Positions 26,162 to 33,594 of a DNA stretch of 64,000 nucleotides are shown one piece after another. A model generated the notes under the pieces. It was not told the origin of the DNA and searched no databases. It saw only the letters and a list, made by a program, of their open reading frames with translations. A program made the translations under genes and the position numbers. Within the stretch, counting starts at the first letter, position 1. Each line of letters starts with the position of its first letter. The stretch is from Bacteroidales bacterium (lineage in GTDB: Bacteria > Bacteroidota > Bacteroidia > Bacteroidales > WCHB1-69): the NCBI GenBank assembly GCA_017535665.1, contig JAFXTS010000012.1:1-64000 (forward strand). The letters are read 5' to 3'.

Positions 26162-27210
26162 CTTTTCCAATATTTGTATCCCATATTTTCAGCAATCTGA
26201 ACCATTGGCGAAAATGTTCTTTTGAAAACATTATAAAAATCAGTTTCAGAGAGATTTACCAAATCAGAAACAGAATCGTGAATGATCAGATAATCTTCCA
26301 GAATGGAATTGTTCGGATTCTTCTCATACAATGTTGTCAGTGCATCCTTCTGGACATCTGCAAATAGCCGCAAGTATTTGTCTAACGACGGAAGATTGTT
26401 GCTTTTCGATGAGTTGATGCTCGGATCGGCTGGAATCAGATTCCACAAAAGGTTGTGCGACACAAAACTCCACGGCACAAAATGGTCAAGGTCATATTGT
26501 TTTGCAAATAATTGTTTTCCTGTGTATATACAGTTTACACTTCCGACACATTCAATGTACGTATCCCAAAATTTATGTTGTTTGGTCAGCGAGTCTCGCT
26601 GAATCGGTTTGATGAGTTTTGACGGCACATCGGGGACATTCGGATTGCGTTTCTGAAGAAATTCTGTAAGATTCCAAAAAGCGAAATCTCGCAAAATGCT
26701 ATAGTGTTCGGTCAGGTAGTCAACCCATACATCGTTGATTATAACTTCTTCGTCATAAATAGCATAAAGACAATCGTTTTCAAAGCGTTGCGATTTTGCA
26801 ACCACATCTTCATCGTAAGTGTACCTTATCCATGGCGAAAGAAATCGGTAGGGTACATTGATAGTAAAAACACGCAGAAACTTTTTTGTTTCTGTCAAAT
26901 TGTCAAGCAGTAGTTTTTTTATCTTGCTTTTATCTGATTCGATTGGAATCTGAAAGGCTTTTTGTATTTCAAGCGATTTGACAAACAAAGAATCAGATTT
27001 ACCAAATGAAAGTTTGAAATAATGAATCGGATACCACGATTCTGCCACCATTCCTGCAATAATCTCCCAAAACGACATTTTTGTTCGCCGTTTTTTCACC
27101 ACAATATCCATCATCGCCACAAACCAGTAGAACTTATACGTCGCAGTGGTGTTGCTGAAAATTCCTGCAAGGGCTGAAATCGGAAGTTTGGTGTTCTGTG
27201 GCAGTTTCAT
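26158..27210 (-). CDS. HNH endonuclease-domain protein
   Basis: A 350-residue protein. The first ~230 residues are helical without known motifs. The C-terminal part has an HNH nuclease core: CIYTGKQLFAKQYDLDHFVPWSF, then HNLLWNLIPADPSINSSK, where DLDHFVPW gives the catalytic His and HNLLWNL the Asn-containing helix. HNH enzymes cut DNA or nick it using one metal ion. It starts 8 bases after the TOPRIM-like gene and overlaps the methyltransferase-HIT gene by four bases. The pair is probably one functional module, with the HNH protein as effector. Confidence 0.87.
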   Translation of the reverse strand: MKLPQNTKLPISALAGIFSNTTATYKFYWFVAMMDIVVKKRRTKMSFWEIIAGMVAESWYPIHYFKLSFGKSDSLFVKSLEIQKAFQIPIESDKSKIKKLLLDNLTETKKFLRVFTINVPYRFLSPWIRYTYDEDVVAKSQRFENDCLYAIYDEEVIINDVWVDYLTEHYSILRDFAFWNLTEFLQKRNPNVPDVPSKLIKPIQRDSLTKQHKFWDTYIECVGSVNCIYTGKQLFAKQYDLDHFVPWSFVSHNLLWNLIPADPSINSSKSNNLPSLDKYLRLFADVQKDALTTLYEKNPNNSILEDYLIIHDSVSDLVNLSETDFYNVFKRTFSPMVQIAENMGYKYWKR

Positions 27211-27218
27211 TATTCTTC

Positions 27219-27896
27219 TTATTCATCGCTGATTGCATCCATTTGTTCCACAAATTTTTTGAATCCAAAGTTGGATTGGGATATCCGTGGAATGTCTTTT
27301 CGCTTTATCTTCTTATAAATGAACTGATATGTGCTTCTTGCATTAGCTCCGTTTTTGCCATCTTCGGGGATATAATAGTCTCCCTTGCCTTTCTTTAGTT
27401 CCTGATTGATTTTGCCAATGCAGCCAGTTGTTGCACACGCCCGCTTATCTGTGTAGAAAAGAGGCAAAAACCAACATTCGATTTCGTCGAAACAAATGGC
27501 AAAGATAATACGATTCCTATTTTCTTCATAGAAACCTTTGTCAACCTCTTGCAGTAGTCGTGCAATTATGTCGCTGTATATCTCTTCATTGGTGCGAGGT
27601 TCATTCTTTTCATCTGTTTTTTTTATGCCGAATGACGGATCGTCACACCTGTCGGTGTCAATCTGTACGATAAGATAATCGTTGCTTTGCAGTGCCTGCT
27701 TAAAGACCTCCGTATTGCAATGAGAAAGAACCTCTGTCCAACCGCCAGAACCCTCTTGGACCGTATGGCTGTGCTTTACTTCCGTACGAGGCTGGATGTC
27801 GGCAAAGTATGTTTCCGTATGCCTCATCTTTTCAACGAGTGCATGCAGGGATATGTTCTCCGATATTCCTTCACTGATTATTGCGAATGTTGCCAT
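27219..27896 (-). CDS. TOPRIM-like protein (RloB/DUF4276/AbiLii type)
   Basis: A 225-residue protein. FAIISEGISE near the start supplies the Glu expected of a TOPRIM fold and IVQIDTDRCDD an Asp-x-Asp motif. CFDEIECWFLPLFYTD resembles the segment seen in DUF4276/RloB-like proteins. It follows an overcoming-lysogenization-like AAA ATPase by 12 bases, an arrangement seen in AbiL/RloAB and PARIS-like phage defence, where the TOPRIM partner is the nuclease. The exact family needs a profile search. Confidence 0.75.
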   Translation of the reverse strand: MATFAIISEGISENISLHALVEKMRHTETYFADIQPRTEVKHSHTVQEGSGGWTEVLSHCNTEVFKQALQSNDYLIVQIDTDRCDDPSFGIKKTDEKNEPRTNEEIYSDIIARLLQEVDKGFYEENRNRIIFAICFDEIECWFLPLFYTDKRACATTGCIGKINQELKKGKGDYYIPEDGKNGANARSTYQFIYKKIKRKDIPRISQSNFGFKKFVEQMDAISDE

Positions 27897-27908
27897 ATTA
27901 ATTCGTTT

Positions 27909-29087
27909 TTAAAAATTATTAGGCAATCCGCCAACGAAACCACGTATCCAAAGTTGTGACAAAGGCAATTCGCTATTTACAACTTCCTCTTTTTTCAAAG
28001 TCCTCACTTTGGTATACCCATCAACCGAACGTTGGACAACCATCAGTTTCTGTTCATCATCATTTAAATCAAGACCGTCCAAAATGGCTGGATTATGTGT
28101 TGTAGCGACAATCTGCTTGTCATGTTTCTTTGCCAATGCAATAAGTCGCTTAATAACCTCACGACACAATTTTGGATTAAATGCCGTATCAATATTCTCT
28201 ATGGCAAAGAAATGAGGAGTTTCGTCGGATATGATCAATGTGAGATAGAAAAGCAGGTAAAGAAAACCTTCATTCGTGCTACGTTGGTCAAAAGTGTTTA
28301 TAGCCTCTGCCAAATAACTATCCTTCAGTTTCAGATTAAATTCCATGGACAACTGGCCAGATGGAATCTGCATACCATCGAACCAGTCAAGAACAGTCAG
28401 GTTTTCATTGATTTCATTGAAGATTCCCACACCTTCCGGCTTTTGAGACAAGTCTTTCAGATAAGCGAAGAGACCTTCGCCATGACGGCCCATGGGGTAA
28501 ATTCGATTAGAATCATCACCCTTACGGAGAGCACTTTCTTCAAGAGAATAAATCAAGAAACTATTTAGTTCCACATTGGGCGGCATTAATACAATTCCCT
28601 TGTTTGTTTGTTGCAACCTAACATTTACAGCGACATCCGCTCCCTTTTGTTGTTCCATTTTCTCCACTGCTTTCAACAGTTCCGATAAATAAGGTTTATT
28701 TTTGGGAATATTATTCCTAACATAAGTAATGAACTGTGAAAAACCAATAGAATCATTTTCCCAACGAGGCGGTTTAGAATCACTGTTGTAATAAATATTG
28801 AATTTAGAAGTATTATCTTTTTCGCCTAAAACGGATATGTTTATTTTTACCGCCTTAATACTATCAAAAGCTGGCAGCATAAACCGAGGTTCAACCACAC
28901 GAATTCCACGGTTCGCAAAATATTCATAGTCGAGTTTATTAGAACTGGCAGCAGCCCCTATGGCAATTCCTTCAAGAATGTTCGATTTACCACAGCCATT
29001 TGCCCCTATCAGAAGATTGAATCTTCCAAGTGGCAAATTTACATCCACCACCGATTTATAATTCTTTATTTTTATACTAGTTATCAT
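27909..29087 (-). CDS. AAA ATPase of the RecF/OLD type, partner of the TOPRIM-like protein
   Basis: A 392-residue ABC-like ATPase. Walker A is LLIGANGCGKSNIL (26-39), Walker B is HFFAIENIDTAFNP and the switch His lies in IVATTHNPAILDGL. Unlike OLD nucleases it lacks a C-terminal TOPRIM domain; that function is probably supplied by the next gene. It starts 22 bases after the DUF4007 gene. Likely role: sensing phage activity and releasing or activating the partner, as known for AbiL/PARIS-like pairs. Confidence 0.87.
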   Translation of the reverse strand: MITSIKIKNYKSVVDVNLPLGRFNLLIGANGCGKSNILEGIAIGAAASSNKLDYEYFANRGIRVVEPRFMLPAFDSIKAVKINISVLGEKDNTSKFNIYYNSDSKPPRWENDSIGFSQFITYVRNNIPKNKPYLSELLKAVEKMEQQKGADVAVNVRLQQTNKGIVLMPPNVELNSFLIYSLEESALRKGDDSNRIYPMGRHGEGLFAYLKDLSQKPEGVGIFNEINENLTVLDWFDGMQIPSGQLSMEFNLKLKDSYLAEAINTFDQRSTNEGFLYLLFYLTLIISDETPHFFAIENIDTAFNPKLCREVIKRLIALAKKHDKQIVATTHNPAILDGLDLNDDEQKLMVVQRSVDGYTKVRTLKKEEVVNSELPLSQLWIRGFVGGLPNNF

Positions 29088-29109
29088 AAAAATGATTATT
29101 TAATACTTG

Positions 29110-29964
29110 TTAAGCGTCCATCTGTTTGGTGAACCGTAATTGTCTGATTCCCGCTACATCACTATAGGATAAAGAGTCAGAATATAACTCTGAGAGCTGA
29201 TTCATCATATCAATCACTTCCAAATCTGTCATACAAAACATTAATCCTATCTCTTGCAAAGTGTCGTATGCAATACTATTGTCCGATTCATCCTTTATCA
29301 TTAGCAAAGCAAACAGGAAAATTTCGGGTGTCACCTTCCGTTTGCCTTCAATGTTAAAAAAATAGCGGCTTCCTTTTTCGTCAGTCTTTTCGATTTTGTC
29401 AGTTTGTCGGAGCAAATCCAGATCCATTAGCAGAGTGGAGAAATCCTCATTTGATTTCGGTTCACGAGGGAGGCAGTAGTTTAGCAACAGGACTCCAACA
29501 TCTTTTTTAACGGTATTCTCGTTAAACAGATTACCCTTGCCTGTTTCTGCCATCTTGCGTTTTACAAAATTAACCACTTGCCCTCTCTCAAACAAACGTC
29601 TTTCTTGCTGGAAATCTATAAAAAAGAGCTTGTACAATGATGCCTCGTTTGAATAAATTAAAAGGAAGTGCAACAGCCACAATGTGCCCAAATCCTCCAT
29701 ATAAGGATCCTTTCCCGTGTCTGCGTTAAAAAGAAAATCGGCAATCCAACCAGTTTCCGCATCTTTGTTCAACCCAAAAGCCTTGTACCAATAACGGACC
29801 GCAGCAACCATATTCTTGCCCACGCCCAAATGGACAACCGCTTCTGGCGCATTGAAATCTTTTTCAGCTTTAACAAAATCGTACCCCTTCTTCAGCCACA
29901 AAGTTTTACACGGGAAAGATTCATGTCCTGAAAATGCATATTTTACATTGTTATTCGCTTCCAT
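29110..29964 (-). CDS. DUF4007 family protein, first gene of the island
   Basis: A 284-residue protein beginning with FSGHESFPCKTLWLKKGYDF, then HLGVGKNMVAAVRYWYKAFG, the signature of DUF4007. As far as I recall this family accompanies DNA phosphorothioation (Dnd-type) genes such as the PAPS-reductase-like DndC, which is not found in this window. It is the first gene behind the promoter at 30063-30070 and its ATG is preceded by an inverted repeat. It may be a regulator or accessory factor. Confidence in the family is good, in the function low. Confidence 0.82.
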   Translation of the reverse strand: MEANNNVKYAFSGHESFPCKTLWLKKGYDFVKAEKDFNAPEAVVHLGVGKNMVAAVRYWYKAFGLNKDAETGWIADFLFNADTGKDPYMEDLGTLWLLHFLLIYSNEASLYKLFFIDFQQERRLFERGQVVNFVKRKMAETGKGNLFNENTVKKDVGVLLLNYCLPREPKSNEDFSTLLMDLDLLRQTDKIEKTDEKGSRYFFNIEGKRKVTPEIFLFALLMIKDESDNSIAYDTLQEIGLMFCMTDLEVIDMMNQLSELYSDSLSYSDVAGIRQLRFTKQMDA

Positions 29965-29969
29965 CTAAT

Positions 29970-29988
29970 TGATAATCAAATATTATCA
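29970..29988. promoter_or_regulatory. Inverted repeat just upstream of the DUF4007 start, possible operator
   Basis: TGATAAT-CAAAT-ATTATCA, two perfect 7-base arms, lies 5 bases upstream of the ATG in the leader of the island's first transcription unit. The position suits autoregulation by a repressor, possibly DUF4007 itself. Confidence 0.4.
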
Positions 29989-30062
29989 GATTGATTCTAT
30001 TGGTTTTACAAACTATGTATTCCCCTTCTGCCTATTGTTTTTTTTGTAAAATCATTAAGGCG

Positions 30063-30070
30063 CAAAAATA
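30063..30070 (-). promoter_or_regulatory. -7 promoter element for the DUF4007-led defence unit
   Basis: TATTTTTG on the minus strand, leaving a leader of about 90 bases that contains the inverted repeat. Confidence 0.5.
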
Positions 30071-30076
30071 CGAATA

Positions 30077-30110
30077 AATTGAAAACGGAGAACTGAAAAC
30101 TGAAAATTAT
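30077..30110 (-). repeat. AT-rich tract of GAAAACTGA-like units
   Basis: AAATTGAAAACGG, AGAACTGAAAAC and TGAAAATTA in tandem, between the metallophosphoesterase stop and the island promoter. The same tract type occurs at 30881, 32228, 57989 and 59332. Confidence 0.7.
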
Positions 30111-30116
30111 TACCGA

Positions 30117-30854
30117 TCACTTACTGCCTTTTAGTTCCCGCACCGATCCCTCCTCGTCGATGCAGACGCACCGGCGGGCATCCACATCGTACAGATGGCA
30201 TTCCTCCTCAAGGTTGAGCAGGCCCGACGCCATCTGCGTGTGGCCGACAATCTGGATGATGTCCGTGAGGCCTTTGTGAATCGGGTCCGCCATTTCGTGG
30301 ATGTCGGCCCAGACCATACTGCCGTGGGTGCACCTGCCGCCGCGCTCGGCCCCTATCTCGCCCAAGACGCCGTCCAAAGCGCCGTCACGGTACAAGCCGT
30401 TGATGTAGTCGGCACGCAACGTCTCCTCGTACGAATACGGGAAAATGTCGCGGTGCTGGCTGTACCACCCGAACGAAATGCCCGCATGGGATATGAAGAA
30501 CCGTTTGCCGTTCACCGAATAGTCGAACGCCAGTTGGAACAGCTCCGCATTCTCGCGGAACTTGCGCCGGATGTTATCGTAATTCTCGTAGTCGCAGCGG
30601 CTGTTGCAGATGTGCCGTCCGATGGAATAGCACAGGTCGTGGTTGCCCAACAGCAAATGCACCTTTGGATTGGCCTTCGCGTATGCAATGATCTGCGTGA
30701 AATTGTCCAGCGCATCCCACGGATAGAGGCCTTCGGAACCGTAAGGATCGAGGTAATCGCCGAGGAAGACCACCTCCGCGTCGTAGTCAAAGACCTCTTT
30801 CCAGAACGGCCGCCCGTGGATGTCGGGAACGATGATGAGATTTGCTTTTTTCAT
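30117..30854 (-). CDS. Calcineurin-like metallophosphoesterase
   Basis: A 245-residue cytoplasmic phosphoesterase. The canonical metal-binding motifs are all present: PDIHG (10-14), FLGDYLD, LLGNHD, ISHAG and IVGHTQ. Family members hydrolyse phosphomono- or diesters, from phosphoproteins to nucleotides; the substrate is unknown. The start is the ATG at 30854 directly before the repeat tract. The composition is GC-rich again, marking the right edge of the AT-rich island. Confidence 0.9.
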   Translation of the reverse strand: MKKANLIIVPDIHGRPFWKEVFDYDAEVVFLGDYLDPYGSEGLYPWDALDNFTQIIAYAKANPKVHLLLGNHDLCYSIGRHICNSRCDYENYDNIRRKFRENAELFQLAFDYSVNGKRFFISHAGISFGWYSQHRDIFPYSYEETLRADYINGLYRDGALDGVLGEIGAERGGRCTHGSMVWADIHEMADPIHKGLTDIIQIVGHTQMASGLLNLEEECHLYDVDARRCVCIDEEGSVRELKGSK

Positions 30855-30880
30855 GGATAAAATGGCACCGCAAAAGAAAA

Positions 30881-30912
30881 ATGAAAATTGAAAATTGAAA
30901 ACTGAGAATTTA
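30881..30912 (-). repeat. AT-rich tract of GAAAATTGA units
   Basis: ATGAAAATTGAAAATTGAAA followed by ACTGAGAATTT. It lies between the start of the metallophosphoesterase gene and the stop of the DUF4143 ATPase. Confidence 0.7.
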
Positions 30913-30923
30913 TTTGGCTGCGA

Positions 30924-32123
30924 CTAATAGTCGAATCCCACCGCCCAAATGGGTAGCTTCTTCCCAATGGCGGTTTCCAAATCATCAGAAAGAATGAAAG
31001 AATCCGGAATGTCCGCTATCTGCGTAAAGTCTTTGTCCTCCCCACCAGCCTCGATCACATATCGATTGTCCACCAAAAAGTCGCCATTGGTTTTGCGATA
31101 TTCAACAATATGGTTAGCTGCCAACTGGTTGACAACAAAGGTTTCTCGTACTGTACCCATCTTTACGGGCGTAGTCGCCCAAGCATACAACAGATTGGGA
31201 TTATCAATGTAAATCTTATCGGGTTTCTGCATCCGCTTCACATTCCTAAGGTTCGAATAGAGCAGATGTATCAGCTTGGCCTTGTAAAGATAGCCCAGAT
31301 AGGCCACTACGGTATCGCGTTTTAGTCCGCTTACCGTCGCCAATTTGGATATATCGACTTGAAATGGCACACTGGCGCAGAGCGTGGTCAGCAGGGCTTT
31401 GAGACGGCGGGTATTGCCCAAATCGACTCTGCAAATCCGCGTCAGCTCATCATCAATCACCCTGTTAACAACCTGCTGTATGGAAACGTAATAATCTATC
31501 TCATTGTCAAGATAATAGGGATAGTAACCATATTTGAGATATTCGTGGAAAAGCGCAACGGGCCGCCCCATCTGGTTCATTTTACGAATAAGCGGCGCCG
31601 GATTGTGCAACACTTGCTCCAATGGATACACCGGCATTTCAATGCCTTTGTAAAAATGCAGAAACTCACGGAAACTCAACCCCTGTATGTCGTGATTGAT
31701 GCAGCGGCGCGACAGGTCGGCTTCGCCTTCTGTTAGACATAACAGACTACTACCGCTCAAAACCACCCGCAAAGTTGGATAAAAGTCGTATATCTCCTTT
31801 ATCTCCCTGCTCCAATTTGCGTATTTATGCACCTCATCCAAAAAGAGATGTTGTCCGCCATTCAGATAGAATTGCTCTGCAAGCTGAAGCAATGTATTGG
31901 TATTAAAATAGTTATCGTCACAAGATACATATAAAACTTGTCGATCCAACGGCTGATAATGTAATTTGATGTATTGCAGCATCAAGGTTGTTTTCCCCAC
32001 ACCCTTAGGACCACGAATGGCCATCATGCGAGCTTTCCAATTGATGGAATGCATCCATTGACGGATGATTTTTGTAGGAGTCACTTCCAACAAACGGTCG
32101 TGTTTTCTAAACAGGGCTTCCAT
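30924..32123 (-). CDS. AAA-14 / DUF4143 ATPase
   Basis: A 399-residue ATPase with Walker A AIRGPKGVGKTTL (35-47), Walker B HLFLDEVHKY near 92, and sensor motif VVLSGSSLL. The C-terminal DUF4143 part (about 200-390) includes the winged-helix-like VSGLKRDTVVAYLGYLYKA and a restriction-nuclease-like segment ending in IPIWAV-type sequence. Such genes are very common in Bacteroidetes, present in many divergent copies, and their role is unknown. It has its own promoter. Confidence 0.9.
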   Translation of the reverse strand: MEALFRKHDRLLEVTPTKIIRQWMHSINWKARMMAIRGPKGVGKTTLMLQYIKLHYQPLDRQVLYVSCDDNYFNTNTLLQLAEQFYLNGGQHLFLDEVHKYANWSREIKEIYDFYPTLRVVLSGSSLLCLTEGEADLSRRCINHDIQGLSFREFLHFYKGIEMPVYPLEQVLHNPAPLIRKMNQMGRPVALFHEYLKYGYYPYYLDNEIDYYVSIQQVVNRVIDDELTRICRVDLGNTRRLKALLTTLCASVPFQVDISKLATVSGLKRDTVVAYLGYLYKAKLIHLLYSNLRNVKRMQKPDKIYIDNPNLLYAWATTPVKMGTVRETFVVNQLAANHIVEYRKTNGDFLVDNRYVIEAGGEDKDFTQIADIPDSFILSDDLETAIGKKLPIWAVGFDY

Positions 32124-32214
32124 AATATATTGTTTTTCAGTATTTTGCGTTGATAATAAACAATTTGCCCTATATAAGGGGCATAATTACTATATTTGTG
32201 TCCTTTACAGGGTG

Positions 32215-32222
32215 CAAAAATA
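32215..32222 (-). promoter_or_regulatory. -7 promoter element for the DUF4143 ATPase
   Basis: TATTTTTG on the minus strand, with a ~90-base leader. Confidence 0.5.
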
Positions 32223-32227
32223 CAAAT

Positions 32228-32261
32228 AAATTGAAAACGGAGAATTGAAAACGGAAAATTA
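32228..32261 (-). repeat. AT-rich tract of GAAAACGGA-like units
   Basis: AAATTGAAAACGGAGAATTG then AAAACGGAAAATTA, immediately after the GSCFA stop codon. It is nearly identical to the tract at 30077. Confidence 0.7.
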
Positions 32262-32263
32262 TC

Positions 32264-33130
32264 TCACCCCTCCCGTATCGGCTTATGCGACGCCTGCCGC
32301 AGCGCACGCTCGGCCTCTTTCACGCGCTGACGAGTCTGCTCGGTGAAAAACACCTCAGCCATTCGCTCCTGCACGTATTCAATACCCTGCCGCGAGGGAT
32401 GACACAAGTCGCTGTCGTAGAAACGATAATCACGCAAATCGTCCTGAAACATCTCATACACAGAAAAATAATAGGTGTCGGAATGCTGGCTAATAAGCCG
32501 CTCGATGGCCAAATGCAGAATCGACTTGCTGAGCTGGTTCTCGTGGAAACCATCGGCCAGATGCCGCACCGGACTCACCGTGAACACGACCTTCATCGAC
32601 GGACAGTGCTGCGCCCGCCAGGCAAAGAAGGCACCGAAAGCCTTCACCACCTCCTCGATGGTGGCCCGCCGCTTCTCGAACGCAGCCGCCGGCAACTTGT
32701 GGCAGTTGGCCACCACCACCTGCCGCTCCAGATGGTAGTAATAGTAGCTTGTACCTAACGTAACGAAAAGAAAATCAGCACTCTTGAGAAAAGCAGCGGC
32801 CTCCGACTGCGCCGCCTCGATGTGGCTACGGAAAACCTCCTGGTCGGCATGGGAGAACTTGCCGTGGTGCGCCAAACTCACCCAACGGCCCTCATGCTGC
32901 AGGAAGTATTGCTCCGTCAGGGTGGATTGCCCCGTCAGGAAGTCCAAGCCCTGCGCGATGGAGAGCGGGTTGAAAAGGATGCCGAAAGGGTTGGCACACA
33001 CCGCAAAACCGCGGTCGGCGAAGTAGGAGGAGACATGTTCCGAGAAGCAGGAGCCGCAGAACATCAAGCGGCTATCCGGCTCAATATGAAACGGATAGCG
33101 CGGTGCAGGCAGCTCGGTGCGGAACTTCAT
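32264..33130 (-). CDS. GSCFA-domain protein
   Basis: A 288-residue protein. The name-giving motif MFCGSCFSEHVS is near residue 22 and further family segments are NPFGILFNP, FVTLGTSYYY and VFTVSPVRH. The GSCFA family is thought to be related to SGNH hydrolases, with the Ser of GSCF as a candidate nucleophile; no substrate is known to me. I chose the ATG at 33130 because the sequence upstream is the nrdG gene in another frame. It starts 11 bases after nrdG and is probably co-transcribed with it. Confidence 0.88.
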   Translation of the reverse strand: MKFRTELPAPRYPFHIEPDSRLMFCGSCFSEHVSSYFADRGFAVCANPFGILFNPLSIAQGLDFLTGQSTLTEQYFLQHEGRWVSLAHHGKFSHADQEVFRSHIEAAQSEAAAFLKSADFLFVTLGTSYYYYHLERQVVVANCHKLPAAAFEKRRATIEEVVKAFGAFFAWRAQHCPSMKVVFTVSPVRHLADGFHENQLSKSILHLAIERLISQHSDTYYFSVYEMFQDDLRDYRFYDSDLCHPSRQGIEYVQERMAEVFFTEQTRQRVKEAERALRQASHKPIREG

Positions 33131-33141
33131 TGAGAAGAGTA

Positions 33142-33594
33142 TTATTTCTTGCGGAAACGTTCGGTGATGTCGTGCCACTCTTCGCCATCGCGCTCGTACA
33201 AACGCTGGTTGGTGGTCGGGGCCTTCAAACTGCCGCATTCGGGTTTGTAGGGACCGGTCTTCACATAGTCGAACCACTCGGCATGCTTGGGCATCTCGTC
33301 GCGACCAGAGTACCAGCCCACCTTCATGTTTCCTTTGGAATGGATGTGGCCGGCCAGCTTTTCCACCTCCGGCTTCTCGCCGTCGCCGCCCATCAAACAG
33401 ATACAGGTAGCCAAGCCCTTGTAGCGGGCCATCAGCAGATCTACAACCTCAGGAGTGAGCTCCTCGCCTTGGTCCTCCCACAAGTGCGGACTGTGACAGT
33501 TCTTGCAGTGGTTCGGACAGTTGGTGATATTGACAGCGAGAGTAACCTCTCCGGGAATTTCTTGGAAGACGATATCGTAATTATAAAACTTCAT
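33142..33594 (-). CDS. nrdG: Anaerobic ribonucleotide reductase-activating protein
   Basis: A 150-residue radical-SAM activase that installs the glycyl radical on NrdD. The iron-sulfur motif CPNHCKNC (CxxxCxxC) is near residue 26, within VNITNCPNHCKNCHSP. The start at 33594 overlaps the end of nrdD by 14 bases, so the two are translationally coupled. It is the expected partner of the preceding gene. Confidence 0.95.
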   Translation of the reverse strand: MKFYNYDIVFQEIPGEVTLAVNITNCPNHCKNCHSPHLWEDQGEELTPEVVDLLMARYKGLATCICLMGGDGEKPEVEKLAGHIHSKGNMKVGWYSGRDEMPKHAEWFDYVKTGPYKPECGSLKAPTTNQRLYERDGEEWHDITERFRKK

